Shown: positions 21,500 through 34,269 of the stretch, one piece after another
Layout: each line of letters starts with the position of its first letter
Numbering within the stretch: the stretch's first letter is position 1
NCBI RefSeq assembly: GCF_024166365.1
Contig: NC_064819.1
Span: 164,738,793 to 164,802,792, forward strand
Length of the DNA stretch: 64,000 bases
Reading direction: 5' to 3'
Source of the DNA: Elephas maximus indicus
Taxonomy: Eukaryota; Chordata; Mammalia; Proboscidea; Elephantidae
Notes under the pieces: generated by a model
The model's input: only the letters and a program-made list of their open reading frames with translations
Database searches by the model: none
What the model was told of the DNA's origin: nothing
Program-made: the position numbers and the translations under genes

Positions 21500-22465
21500 A
21501 TACTGGCATATTTGACATTTTCTCTTTCTCTTTCCCTTCCTTCTTCCCTCCATTTCTTCCTCCCTCCCTCCCTTTCTTTCTTTTTCTTTCCCTCCCTCTT
21601 TTTCTCTCTCTCCCTCCCTCTCTCTGTATTTCTTGCTTTCTCCCTCCCTTCCTCCCTCCCTCTCTCCATTACTTTTTCTCTCTCTCCCTTCCTCTTTCTC
21701 TTTCTTTCTGTCTCTCTCTCCCTCCCTCACTCTCTCCGTTTTTTCTCTCCCTCCTTCTCTCTCTCCCTCTTTCTTTCTTTCACTCCCTCCCTCCCTCTCT
21801 CTCTCTTTCTTCCTCCCTCTCTCACTCCTTTTTCTTCCCTCCCTCCCTCCTCCCTCCCTCCCTCCCTCTTTCTCTCTCTTCCTCTGTCCCTCTTTCTCTT
21901 TCTCCCTCTCACTCTCTCTCTCTTTTTCTTTCTCTCTCTCCCCCTCCCTCTTTCTTCCTCCCTCCCTGTTTCTTTCTATCTCCCTCCCTCTTTCATTCTT
22001 TCCCTCTTTCTTTCTCTCTGTCTCCTTTCCTCATTCTCTCCCTCCCTCATTCTCTCCCTTTCTTTCTCTCTCCCTCCCTACCTCCCTTTCCCTCTCTCTC
22101 CCTCTTTCTCTCTCTCTTCCTTACTCCCTCTCTCACTCTGTCCCTGATTCTTTCTTTCTCTCTCCCCCTCCCTCCCTTTCTCTCTCTCTTCGTTTCTTTT
22201 TTTCTCTCTCTGTCCCTTTGTCCCTCCCTCCCTCTCTCTCTCCCTCTTTCTTTCTCTCTTCCTCCCTACCTTTCTCACTCTTTCCCTTTTGCCTTCTCTC
22301 TCCTTCGCTCCCTCCCTCTTTCTTTCTCCCTCCCTCATTCTCTCCCTCCTTCACTCTCTCCCTCTTTCTTTCTTTCACTCTTTCTGTTTTTCTTTCTCTC
22401 CCCCTTTCTTTCTTTTCCTCTCTCTCTCTCTCTTTATCTCCCCCCTCCCCTTTTTTTCTTTCTGG
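21500..22465. repeat. long homopyrimidine tract (CTTT/CCCT/CTCT)n
   Basis: About 960 bp of nearly pure C/T on the plus strand, made of mixed cctt, ccct and ctct units with scattered single purines. All stop codons contain purines, so the plus strand stays open by composition. The 366-, 284- and 234-codon frames here are artefacts. It begins about 150 bp beyond the 5' end of the large L1. Confidence 0.97.
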
Positions 22466-25434
22466 CAAAAAAGATTTCTTTAGGTAAGTGCTTCTAGTTT
22501 AGGCTATAAAGGTGAATAAATCATAGATTAGAGTTGAGAAGGGAGTTAAGATGTGGACACAGGCTACCATAATGTAAACTATGGCATGACTGCTTTAAGA
22601 AGGTTGATACAGTATGCTTTTTGTATTCTCAGTGTGGAAGGATTTCTTTAAAATAAGCTTCTAACCAATGTGATTTAGATGATTGTCCTAATGCCAGATT
22701 TCTTATCCTGAGAGTTAAATGGCACTCCTTCCAACTTAATTACTTCAGAGGTAAGGCAGGGAAGGCCGATCAACTAGCTTCTTGGGTTCTGGCGTGTGCA
22801 GAGCAACTCTTGGGGTGTGTCCTCCCACAGAAGGACAACAGGCTGTTGCTGGTGAGGGCAAAGCAGCTGGGGGAAGCCCAGCTACAACTATGTTTTGAAC
22901 CAGGTCGTGCTGCAAAGAAGGCAGGGTGCCAGAATACTGTTTAATCTCTCAGACCCATATTTTCTTCATATCTCAGTAAGATATACTTTTCCTTCATATT
23001 ACTTATCATAGCTTATAATTATACATTTATTTGTGTGACATTAAATACTATAGATCACCTTTACTAGGCCATAAGCTCCATGTATGTAGAGATTGTGTCT
23101 ATGTTTTTGTTCACATTGTGTGTGTATCCTAACTCAATAAATATTTGCTGAGACAATGAATAAATTAACGATGGAAAATTATTAACCTCCAAGTATTTTG
23201 ATAAGAATTAAGAAGTGGTAAATATTTTTGAATAAATGCATGCATAAAAATTGAATGCCTGGTATGCTGCCTAGCTCAGAAATGGATACCTGATAAGTGA
23301 TTACGAGTTCCAGGTTAAATCGTATATGAATTGTTTAAGAATAAGTATATAAACTAAAAGCCTTTAAAACTCTGATTACTTCTATCATTCGATGACATAT
23401 CAATGCCATGGAAGCCAAAATGTTTACGTATGTTGCTATTACAGCAGTGTTTATCTAGAAAAGCTAAGGAGAATTTTTAGGGATATTTGGCCTTTGGCAG
23501 GTGCAGAAGTTATCTGGATTAGAAATAGAAATGCTTCTTGTATGAAGACATAGGTTGATGTCAAATATTCTATAAATGAATCATCTTATATTTCCAGTTA
23601 AACAGCTTGCGACAATGAAATCCCAGATTCCTCTTGCACAGCTTAACAAACAACTGAAAAATATGTGCTTAAATGTAACTTTTGGGCTTCAACTTCTATT
23701 CACTAAATCCCATGAACTTAGACTGAAAAATCAATTTGTAGACAGAACCATCACATAAAACACCGAAGCATTCTCTAACTGGTCTAGGAATCTTTCAGTA
23801 ATGATGATTGCCTAGAAAATTCCAAAGAGGGCTGCCAGCTTAGGGCTGTCAGCTGTTAGCACTCTCAACAGCTGGGGGAATAATTCCTTCAGACCAATAG
23901 GGGACCCTGAGTCATTTAAGAAGTGGTAGAATGGCAAGATGGAGGGTGGTTGACTGGTGCCTGGTGGGTAGATGGTGACTGGTGGTGACTGGTGGCTGTT
24001 GATTGGAGGGGTCTACTCAGCCACTGAGTCCACTCAGTGCTCACCTAAAAGAAAGTAGAGTAGGTATGATTTGGAAGGTTGTAGATACATGTATCTAGCC
24101 TTGAAATAGCTGCCTTCATCTTCACTTGCTTTCTTATGACTATTATCATCGTATCTTTTTCAGAGACTGACCTAGGGTGGGGGACTGACCTAAGTCTACA
24201 CACCACTTGACCTTCCATTTACTTTCCACCTTTCTCTCACAGTTAGTTTCTTTTGCTGTGGCTTCTTTTTCCTCTTGAGTAATACATGTTCCCAAATGAT
24301 CTTTTCTCTGATAAATCCTCTTTCTGCACTCCCTACTTCTGGGGAAAAGTGTTACTTATTCAGGGACTCCTAATTTTATCAGAATCCCAGCAGAAGAAGA
24401 AATACTCAAATTAGGATAATTATTTATGAAAGAACCTATTATATAGGTTTGGGTGGGGTGTAGGGTATCCTCAAGGAATAGTGCAGGAATATGGGGCTAG
24501 TATGAATGGAGCTGTAAGCTCCCAGCCCCGAAGGGACAGGGGAGGCAGAGATTCCCGAAACCCAGAGGGAGAGAGGGGCATAGAGTGAGGAGCAGTGACT
24601 TTCTGTGGGGGACACACAGTCTGAGGCAACTTCACAGGAAGGGACCCAAAGGAATAAACACACTCATCTCCCTCTCTTATCTCCCTCCAATCTCCTGCTG
24701 GTAGAACCCAAATGGAAGCCAGAGGGCATCATGGTCCGTGTTTACAGTCTTGTGGTGTGTACTATTCAGGCTCCTGGAGCAGATGGCAGGGTGGGAAGGC
24801 TGGAGAGCAGATCTGGAGGGTGAAGCAGAAGGTATATGAACGGCGTAACGTCTGTATCTCAAGTTCCAGCCCTAACTATCTAAAGTTCCCTGAGATCGAA
24901 ATTCAGGACACGCAAAGTATCTTCCTTCCCAAACTAATCCTACTTGTTTCTGTTAATAGAGTAAATTTTCAGTTACCTTTTTTTTTTTTTTTAGGCTCAT
25001 AACACCAAAGTATTTTTGGAGATTGACTCATCTCTTCCACTAGACAGTGAACTCATTGAGGGCACAGGCTGTGCTTTACACTCCTTCCACACAGCAGGCA
25101 GTGTTTTCAAGTATGTGATATCTTTGATATATTTGCTAAATTTTCCTGACTTAACTGACTCAGGGTTTGTTACTAAGCAGAACTACTGTAACCCTGAAAG
25201 TTTTTTTTTTTTTTTTTGTAATTTTTTTTACTTGATTGTTGCAAGGTTGCAAACTGGGCAGCTTCCACAGAAGGTTGCTGTTGTTTTTGTTGGATTCTGT
25301 GGAGCAACAAAAACTGGCTACCAGCAGAACAGTATCAGGGATAGCACAAATGGCTCTTGTTCAGTCAAGATGCAGAGAGGAGGTGATAGAAGTCAGCAGG
25401 TTCCCACCATCCATTTACTTAATCGTTCAATTCC
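22466..25434. other. non-coding stretch with sparse fossils
   Basis: No gene is recognised. An L2 fragment lies at 23065-23165. Around 24363-24720 is a possible old LTR-like block (gaagggacaggggaggcaga, cccaaatggaagccagaggg), not classified. T runs lie at about 24979-24992 and 25201-25217. Confidence 0.5.
23065..23165 (+). mobile_element. LINE L2 3' end fragment
   Basis: The layout 'aggccataagctccatgta', a 'tttttgttcacattgtgtg' block and a 'actcaataaatatttgctga' end with 'gacaatgaataa' is the sense-strand 3' terminus of L2. Confidence 0.85.
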
Positions 25435-25446
25435 AGTACACATGTA

Positions 25447-25615
25447 TGGAGCCCTGGTGGTACAGTTGTTAAGAGCTAGGCTGCTAACCAAAAAACTGGC
25501 AGTTCAAATCCACTAGCTGCTCCTTGGAAACCCTATGGGGCAGTTCTACTCTCTTCTTTAGGGCTGCTATGAGTCAGAATCGATTCAGTGGAAATGGGTT
25601 TGGTTTTTTTTTTTT
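25447..25615 (+). mobile_element. AfroSINE with decayed target duplication
   Basis: A plus-strand copy from 'ggagccctggtggtacagtt' to 'gaaatgggtttggttttttt'. Flanks read 'agtacacatgta' at 25435-25446 and 'agtacatatata' from 25616, consistent with a mutated duplication. Confidence 0.92.
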
Positions 25616-25819
25616 AGTACATATATATAGCAGTATCAGAATTATTACTGCTACACATGAGAAACAACTCTATGAACTAGAGTACAATGTTTATTTGTGG
25701 TTCATTTTGCTTTTAGTCTTACAGGCTTCACTAATTTCCATAGTCACTTGGACCAGCACCTTTCCCCCACCACCTTCAATGAGATTGCTTCAAACATTTG
25801 TAATATAGTTAGGTTCTCT

Positions 25820-25965
25820 TGTCATAGTCTGCATTCTTTCCTGGGATCCTCCAACCTCCTAATGTGTTTCTAAAATTTGCATACGTTAAAGCTCACTGTT
25901 TACGTTGTAAAGTCCATGGGTTTTGACAAATGCATAATGTCATGTGTCCTTGTGGGGGCAGGAGT
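25820..25965 (-). mobile_element. ancient LINE-1 3' UTR fragment
   Basis: The block 'gggttttgacaaatgcataa' with 'tgtcatgtgtcc' is a typical antisense piece of old L1 (L1M) 3' UTRs. The edges are uncertain. Confidence 0.55.
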
Positions 25966-26754
25966 GATAATTTCCAAACTCTTTACATGTCAGAGCTAAA
26001 AACGAAAGCCCTACTGTACCACTTTTAATCTGCTATTTATTAATTTTATTGGGTTTGAAAGTCTTATTTCTAAACTTTTTAGAAGTGGTGTAAATTAAGT
26101 ATAAACAATTCAGTGAGGTGCAAGACATTTTAATGTTTAGACTTTAAGATATCAATTTTTGCTATTTAAGAGCAAGTCAACAATCTTTTACCTCCTGCCT
26201 TTTTGCTTTGTTTTGTGTGGCTAAAATTGCTGCATAGAGATGGGTAACCACTTCCCTTCCATGGAAGAACTTCATTTCAACTGATAAATTTGGGCTTTGG
26301 GCTATGAGGAAAAATTAATTTTTTGAGAATTAATGATACAAATATTTTGGTTACATTTTATGTTTTGAACTAATACCTCTAAAGTATTTATCACTTAGAA
26401 TCACCCTGAGCTTATAAAAAATGAATCAGAAGTATCTAGTTGTTTGAGTTATAAGTAGGCTGTTGTGGTTGTGGGCTGCTGGAAGTCAGACAATAGTCCC
26501 TAAACATCATTGTGCGTAGGGCACTTACCTGGGTTCTGACCTTTGAATTAGTTCTATTTGTCATTGTGACATCTTGTTTCTCCATCTTTTCTCCTCAGCT
26601 GTCATTGTATTTACAGATTTGGATAAAGAGCAAGGCTTCAATAACAAAAGAAATATTTAACAAGCCATTTTTTTTTCTACTAGAGTACATTCACCCATCA
26701 TCTTCTTTCCATTTTTAGTCCTATGGCACCCAAGTACCTAAACAAAATTCTTTA
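25966..26754. other. non-coding, AT-rich
   Basis: No gene is seen. The start (gggggcaggagtgataattt.. at 25957) resembles 35152 onward (gaacaggagtgatgacttct..), so both may be pieces of one unnamed repeat. Confidence 0.45.
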
Positions 26755-26950
26755 AAATTTATTTTTATTTTTTTGTGAAATTATACACAACAAAACACAT
26801 ACAACAATTTCTGCATGTACAGATCAATGCCACTGGTTACATTCTTCACATTGTGTCACCATTCATATTATCTATATCTATATTAACTTTTACTCTCTAT
26901 GCTCCTTAAAGTTCTCATCTGTGTTTTAGAGTTACTGTTGTCAATTTGAT
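26755..26950 (-). mobile_element. probable LINE-1 3' UTR fragment
   Basis: The 'gtgaaattatacacaacaaa' block with 'ctgcatgtacagatcaatgc' and 'cattcttcacattgtgtca' resembles antisense 3' UTR sequence of old L1s. Assignment is tentative. Confidence 0.45.
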
Positions 26951-29330
26951 CAGATATAGATAATTCTTTAAAAGAGTAAAATTTTCAAGGCCAACATTCT
27001 TTATTAATCAAGCTAAACTGTTGTTTTATTTACAGATGACTTTGTGGAATAATTTTGGCTCAAGGTTTAAAGATTATTTCAGGATAATAGATTTGGGGGT
27101 TCCCCCAGTTTCAATGGATCTAGTAAGCCTGGTTTCCATAGGAATTTGATTTTTTTTTTTACATTTTTCCTACTTTTGCTCGGGATCCATCTATTGGGTC
27201 CTTGATCAAAATGTTCGCCAAACAAAATTCTTAATGTGTCTCTTTTATAATGAAAGAAATAGTCAAATGATGATAATCATGATTAGAACAATAACATCAA
27301 TCAATGTCAACTCTATGCATGAAAATATACCAGTTTTATGCTCTTGTTCTTTCTGCATTTTAAGAAACATGTGGTCTAAACATACTAAATAATTCCAAAG
27401 TAAGCATAAATGGGTCTCTCTTGAACATAGAGGAATCACACAGATTAACAGGGGCTACTTTTCAAGGTTGGAGAGGTGGGTTGGAAATTTAAAGCCGTGC
27501 GGGGCACAGAGAGGTACACATAAACATGGCATGAGGAAGGACTGTTGAGTTTTCTTTTATGTGTGAGAGAGACATGATCGGTTCTACCTCTTTCAATTTC
27601 AGGGACACCATGATATCCCCACAAGTTAAGAGATTTGTCTATACAAAAGTTGTAGTTCTTCTCTTTAATTCTTACTTTACTACAGTAAGAGTCCTTGTGT
27701 TTCTGTCACCGGTCACTGTTTAATCCTTTGTAATCTGACTTTACATCTTGATTATGATCACATTTTCAGAGGGCACAAATGCTTTGGTTATAACAATGGC
27801 TTGTTGCTGATTTCCTAAAAAAGACAGAACAATAATGCCCCTGTCCCTTCTACACATTCTCTCTCTCTCTGTCCCCATGTCTATTCCTCTTACGACTTCA
27901 GTGAATCTTACAATCTTCTTTGCTGGTCTTTCTTCTTCATGCTATCCATGCCTAACCAGACAGTGAAACCAGAAGAGAGGTCCTTATCGCAGTCCAGACT
28001 GGAGATAGCAAGGCCTAAAATCCAAAGGTAGTGGATTAAAGGGAGTAGGTTTTGGCACCTGACTCAGAAATCTCAGCCCTGAGTGATGTGAGGGGCACAA
28101 AAGAAGGAGAGGCTAGGGGGCTGATGGTTTCTAGACTCTATGAAGGAAGACCTGTGCTAGTCCTGCTCACCTATGTCTACTTTTACCTAGCAGCTGTCTG
28201 GATAAAGACTTTCAGTTTCTGTCTGTGATTACCTCAGCCTGAGGGGCAAGGAAAGGAGGACTATTGTCAAACCGTTTTGTGCTACTGTAATGAACTAGCA
28301 ATTATACCCAAAACATGGCAACAAGAATGTTTCAATTCCTAGTATTACTAAGCTTTGCCTACCTAGGCAAGATCAGACAGTTGAGACAATAGACTTCTGC
28401 TTCTAACAAGCAGATATTAGCAATAAATTATACAAAGAAAAATAAGCACCCCTCTTTGATGTAACAACCTGGAGGATGTAGACCAGCTGGGAGATACTTG
28501 GTTCTGAAAAATACAGGGGAGTCCTCTAAGGGTAGAGCCTCAGGCCATGAGGCAATAGTGCACATCCTTCCTGTTTGAGTAATGCTGGAAGACCCAATGG
28601 CCCCTTTCACTTTCCCTTGGTTGGGACCTGGGCAAGTTGGGGGCTGGAAAGCAAAATCCTAGAGTAGTCACTAACATTGTGTCCTTGGCCAGCTATGCAT
28701 TTCCTGAAGAGGGTGTTTGAATCTGGAGCCAGACTGGGGAAAAGGAAAAGGAAAAGGTAAATATGTGTTAGTGTCACTTCTTTCTTTGTCCACTGCACCC
28801 AATAGAAAGACCTCCCTCCTCTGTCTATTTTTAAAGTCAGTGTTGAGTGCTCAATTTAATTGGTCTACTTGGGTAAGACGGAGAGTTTGGGATAAGCCAT
28901 TTCTCCATTTTTTGCTACCTCACAGACATCAAAAACACTGGCATATTGCTGGGTGCTCTTTGACTGTTGAGTGAGCACAAAAATAAAGAAAAAAAAAATC
29001 AAATAAGGGAAGATTAGAGTCAAGTTTGAAGCACTTACGGGGCAACTAAAGAGATACATTGACTGTAACAAGTCTCGTACCCTTATCTCATTTGTTTACC
29101 TGGAAAAACGACTGAGGAATACCATTCAGTTCAGTAAAAACTTATCAGGTGTCCAGTTGTGTGCACAGCATTGGGCTATGCACAGCCATGGGAGGGACGA
29201 AGTGAAACCAGAGTGGTACAGGAGTTGTATGAGACATTAAGATTTCATTCCTGGGAGTGTCATTTACAGTGACAAATTCTATTAAGACAAAATATGTTAC
29301 ATGTGAAATACAACATAAAAAATCTAGATG
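26951..29330. other. non-coding stretch
   Basis: No gene is recognised. A weak L2-like antisense segment lies at about 29110-29200 (gtaaaaacttatcaggtgtc, cagcattgggctatgcacag). Overlapping short frames at 28428-28974 on both strands show no family resemblance. Confidence 0.45.
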
Positions 29331-30505
29331 TTGTTGTTAGGTACCATCGAGTTGGTTCCAACTCATAGCGACCCTATGTACAACAGAACAAAATACTGCC
29401 CAGTCCTATGCCATCCTTACAATTGCTGCTATGTTTAAGCCCATTGTTACAGCCACTGTTTCAATCCATCTAGTTGAGGGCCTTCTTCTTTTTACTGACC
29501 CTCTGCTTTACAAAGCCTGATGTCCTTCTCCAGGGACTGGTCCCTCCTGATAAAATGTCCAAAGTACATGAGACAAAATCTCACCATCCTCGCTTCTAAG
29601 GAGCATTCTGGTTGTATTTCTTCCATGACAGATTTGTTCATTCTTTTGTTCATTGAGTATTCTTTGCCAACACCATAATTCAAAGGCATCAATTCTTCTT
29701 TGGTCTTCCTTATTCACTGTCCAACTTTCGCATGCATATGAGGAAATTGAAAATACCATGGCTTGGGTCAGGTGCACCTTAGTCCTCAAAGAGACAACTT
29801 TTGTTTTTAACACTTTAAAGAGGTCTTTTGAAGCAGATTTGCCCAATGCAATATGTTGTTTGATTTCTTGACTGCTGCTTCCATGGGCATTGATTGTGGA
29901 TCCAAGTAAAATGAAATCTTTGACAACTTCAATCTTTTCTCCATTTATCATGATATTGCTTATTGGTCCAAATGTGAGGATTTTTGTTTTCTTTCTGTTG
30001 AGGTGTAATCCATACTGAAGGCTATAGTCTTTGCTCTTCATCAGTAAATGCTTCAAGTCCTCTTCACTTTCAGCAAACAATGTTGTGTCATCTGTATATT
30101 GCAGGTTGTTAATGAGTCTTTCTCCAATCCTGATGATGCGTTCTTCTTCGTACAGTCCAGCTTCTTGGATTATTTGCTCAGAATACAGATTGAATAAGTA
30201 TGATGAAAAAGTACAACCCAGTGCACACGTTTCCTGTCTTTAAACCCACGCAGTATCCCCTTGTTCTGTTCAAACAACTGCCTCTTGGTCAATGTACAGG
30301 ATCCTCATGAGCACAATTAAGTGTTCTGGAATTCCTATTCTTTGCCATGCTATTCATAATTTGTTATGATCCACACAGTCGAATGCCTTTGCATAGCCAA
30401 TAAAACATAGGTAAACATTTTTTCTGGTATTGTCTGTTTTCAGCCAAGATCCATCCGACATCAACAGTGATAAATCCTCATTCCACATCCTCTTCTGAAA
30501 AAGGC
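29331..30505 (-). mobile_element. RTE/BovB-class LINE, reverse transcriptase to 3' end
   Basis: A minus-strand copy of about 1.2 kb, 5'-truncated inside the reverse transcriptase and ending at the 'ctaacaacaac' 3' terminus (29331-29341). A 190-codon frame at 29508-30080 stays open through ESEEDLKHLLMKSKDYSLQY, VKDFILLGSTINAHGSS, YACESWTVNKEDQRRIDAFE and LWCWQRIL. Immediately upstream the active-site block reads LQYTDDTTLF, so the Ala of the usual Y-A-D-D is Thr here. Frameshifts elsewhere make it inactive. Short 'ctagat' strings at both ends may be target-duplication remnants. Confidence 0.93.
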
Positions 30506-30757
30506 TAGATACTTTTTTTTATTAATATTGTCCCATGAACATCAAATTCATTGTAAATACATTACATGAATAATAAAGCAATAAAAGTATTTGTGTGATT
30601 ATTCTTAACCTTAAAAATGTTGACACCGGACTTAATGAAGTATTTGGAGGACATGCTAAGCTGTGGTATCAAAGGCAGAGGCATAAGAACCTATTGCTGA
30701 ATTAGAGAGAACTTGGCAGAGGGGTGCATATGATGGAGGAACCATTAGTATTACTGC

Positions 30758-30940
30758 TTCTCAACCATGGCTGCACATTAGAATCACCTGGGTTGTTTTG
30801 AAAAATAGTAGTGCCTGGGCCCACTACTAGAGATCCTGACTTAGCTGGTCCTGGGATGGGAATAAATATCATCATCTATTTTCAGCTCTATCAACTCCAC
30901 TTTCACACCCAAGAGGAGCTATTGAACTAAGGTGAGAAAC
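30758..30940 (+). mobile_element. MER5A-type hAT DNA transposon fossil
   Basis: The layout matches the MER5 group: 'ctgcttctcaaccatggctg', 'attagaatcacctgggttgt', 'gggcccactactagagatcc', and a right end with 'gtgagaaactgc', the inverted complement of the left end. It is non-autonomous with no transposase frame. Confidence 0.85.
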
Positions 30941-31366
30941 TGCTCTTTATTTAAGATTTTTCTTCCTGTCTGTCCTTTCTTAGGACAATAAAAAAGTAAC
31001 AAAGTATCTCTTTTCCTTATGATGATTTGCACAAAAATCACGATAACACACCCAAGTTGAAGCAAAAGTAGCTGTCTGACTTGTCATTGACACGATTATG
31101 AATATAATGGCTCATATCTAAATGTGCCAAAAAAGTGACTAACATCAGCGGAGACTGCCACATGAATGACTGGCTTATCACATAAATATTTTGTCCAAAA
31201 TACAGTCGCTGCCTTCCATTGTATATCATCAAGGTGGAGAGTTGGAAATCGAAGACTCACAAGTTGGACAGATAACTTGAGGTAGTTTAGAAATCTATGT
31301 AAAGATGAGCAATAAAGACAATAGTCTTAACTATGAAATTAATGATTCATAATCACTGTAGATGGA

Positions 31367-31566
31367 CTCCAGGGGTGGCACGATCGATTAGTACTCAACT
31401 ACTAATCAAAAGGTTGGCAGTTCAAACCCACCCAGAGGCTCCTCAGAAGATAGTCATGGAGATCTGCTTCCTGAAAGCCACAGCTTTGAAAACCCTATGA
31501 AGTACACAGGTATATAGGGTTGCCATAAGTTGGAACAGACCTGATGGCAGCTGATTTGGCTTGGTT
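31367..31566 (+). mobile_element. AfroSINE, strongly diverged
   Basis: 'actccaggggtggcacgatc', 'aatcaaaaggttggcagttc' and 'gttgccataagttggaacag' follow the AfroSINE order, with an added 'cctgaaagccacagctttga' segment. It is an older variant copy. Confidence 0.8.
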
Positions 31567-31989
31567 GTAATTGCTACAAATACATAGCCAATTCTTATCC
31601 TTGATAATTTTTCATTAAAACAAAGGTTTAATTTCTCAACATGTTTAGAAGGAAAAGCCACAATTACCCGTGGACATATTCAAGCCCTTTAGAGTACTGA
31701 AGATCTCAGGACTCTGGTGCCACCCCCATGTACAATTAAAAATAAAGCTATTATTATTTTTAATTACAATGCAAAACGTACGTGTATGTTGAAATTAAAA
31801 TAACTTCTTTCTAGAATTTCTGAGAGTAAAACATAGATGGAATTTATCAAAGATGAACTTTTATAATTTTATATTCTTGGTTGCACTGCTTTGTTGATAG
31901 CCTCACAATGGGGCTAATCTGCCTATAGGTAGCCCAGCCCTAGGCCTACTTTAATGGTCACCACGGAGGATGGCACATCATTTCTAGCT

Positions 31990-32090
31990 AATATACTGTG
32001 AGCTACTTCTGGGCTGGGACTGTGTCTTGCTTATTTGTGAATGCCTGATAATGCCTCTTAACAATGTTTGTTGACTGAATGTATATACGC
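31990..32090 (+). mobile_element. LINE L2 3' end fragment
   Basis: 'actgtgagctacttctgggc', then 'gggactgtgtcttgcttatt' and 'aatgtttgttgactgaatg' match the sense 3' terminus of L2. Confidence 0.75.
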
Positions 32091-34269
32091 AGCACCACTG
32101 ATTCTGAATATTTGCTTGTAAATTTAAGGTAAATCTCTCCATCTTTCAGCATTCAAAAAGTGCCTTCAGTTTTGTTGACCATTTGAGAACTGTCTTCAGT
32201 AAATCGCTTTATTGAGGATATAGTCTTAATGATACCGCTGTGTTCATTGTTCACCGCAGGTTAATTTCTCTTAGGGAATGATGTGTAGGTGTTGGTTGTT
32301 GGGAAAAATGGAGGAGGTGGGGTTGATCAGAGGAGAATGTATTTATTAAGATAAATAAACATCAGATTGTATAGGCTCTCAAAACATTCTTTCTGAAAAG
32401 GACCTTGCTGGCATTTTTCCTCTATTGGTTTTCAGCTTCTGTACTTTACTTTGTTGAAAATTCTGTTAGCCAAAACCTGTTTCCACCCACTGGAAAAACA
32501 TTGCCTTTATAATGAGGAAAATTTATTACCAACTGTGCCTTTGAATTTCACGCATGCTGTTCATTTTATGTCCAGCATTAAAATTGGCTTTTAGCTTTTA
32601 TTTGAATTTGTGCTGCTGTACTATGTAATTTTCTTTTTGAAAAATTATAATTTTGTTTTCCAAGAAAGCCACTGGTGGAAGAGAAGCTGCTTTGCACATA
32701 TTTTGGTATGAATCTAGGTTTTATAAATAAATTGCAGAGTAAAAATGTACATTATTTGTTCTGATTCCCGATGTATTTAATCGTATCCTCTGTACCTGCA
32801 ACCTCATGGTGAAGAGCACTGGTTCACAAAAGTATAACAAAGTTTTCACTGGCTGTCAGTAAAAGTTGGCAAGTATGAATAGTATTAATTTTTTTCCTAG
32901 AGCTAATTTTATTCAGTTTAAGGGAGCATCCTTCATTCTATGATTTTGGTTAAATATTCTTTATTTCACAGAATGATAGCGATAAAAGGGTGGTAGCTAT
33001 TTTAAAAAATGTTATTATTTAACAAAATAAAAATTTAGAAACCCTATGGAAGAAGCGTTTTTGTTTTCTAGGCTGTGAAAGCCTGTGGAAACCATGGTAA
33101 CAACAGTGGCAAAGACGACTCCTGAATCCCAAATAAGCAGTTGCAAAATAAAAACTGACTATTCTCTAAAAGAACTGTTTTGACCAACCTTGGGAAGGCT
33201 GATGGCAACTCAGTTCTTCCTCGGGCTAGAAATACTCTCTGAACATGGAGTCAGACCTTTGTGGGCTGGGGGCAGTAGTTAACATATTTCGACATAAGCC
33301 CTAGCCCTGGCTAATGGGACTTACAGATCCACCTGGGAGCACATTCCTGATTAATTGATGCTGGGGCATCAGGAAAATGGACTCATTTGTGAAACATTGT
33401 GTTCCCTTTTGGGGAAAGATAAGAACTTTCTTGGGGAAAAGTAAACTATTGGTGGTTGAGTGACACAAGAGCAGACAAACCACAATTTTGTAAGCTGGGT
33501 CCAATTTCACATGGCCCAGGACCTGGGTTGGGGGAATTCTTCTAAGTGAACTGGTGACCCACTGACTTCAACAGTAAACAGAGGTGTGGCAGCCCTGGCC
33601 TCCATCATCCATGGGAGCAGTCTTCTGCTCCCGAATCATTTTTCACCACAATTTAATTCCTCCTGGGAAATGGTAGATGAGTGGTTAAGTAGAAGCACAG
33701 GAACATTTCAGTCAATAAGAAATTGTTCAAGATTTTAAGCCTTGTTTTCTGAAAAGGACTTTGTTAGCATTGGTTGCCAATTTATTTTCTTTCTTTGTCT
33801 AATTTCGTGGATAGTTCTTTGTGAAAATCCTGTACCCACACAAGGGATAGGTATCCTTCCAAGCACATACCAGGACTGTTACTTTGTCAGGCACTCACAG
33901 AAGCCCACTGTCAAATGGGGGCGATGTAGTGAGGAGGGGGTCTGAAGGCAGTTCAACCCCTGCAAAGGAGCTCACCAGTTACCACCTGGTTGGTGCTATG
34001 CTGGGGGTGGGGATGGGCAGGGAACAGGAAGCACATGTGCTTACTTTCTTCTCTTTTCAAAATGTTTCCCCTTGTGGACCTACGGATGAAGCATCAGCTG
34101 TTCCAATGGCCTGTGGTTGTCCTAGGAGTATTCTCTGAGCTCATTACCCTTTTATAATAAAGATCAATGCACTGAAATAGCAATAGGTCCTCCTCTGTCT
34201 TAAGAGGCATTCTCAGTCAGCCAACCATTTGTTCGTGCTTTTCTTGATAAAATGATATCTGGCCGACTA
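32091..34269. other. non-coding stretch
   Basis: No exon or known repeat was recognised in over 2 kb. The base composition is that of ordinary intergenic DNA. It may hold conserved non-coding DNA, which cannot be judged from one sequence. Confidence 0.45.

Noticed and set aside
21397..22497. Overlapping 366-, 284- and 234-codon open frames rich in Ser, Leu, Pro and Phe
   Set aside because: Homopyrimidine sequence cannot form stop codons, so the frames are a composition effect. The minus-strand Glu/Arg/Lys frames are the complement of the same tract.
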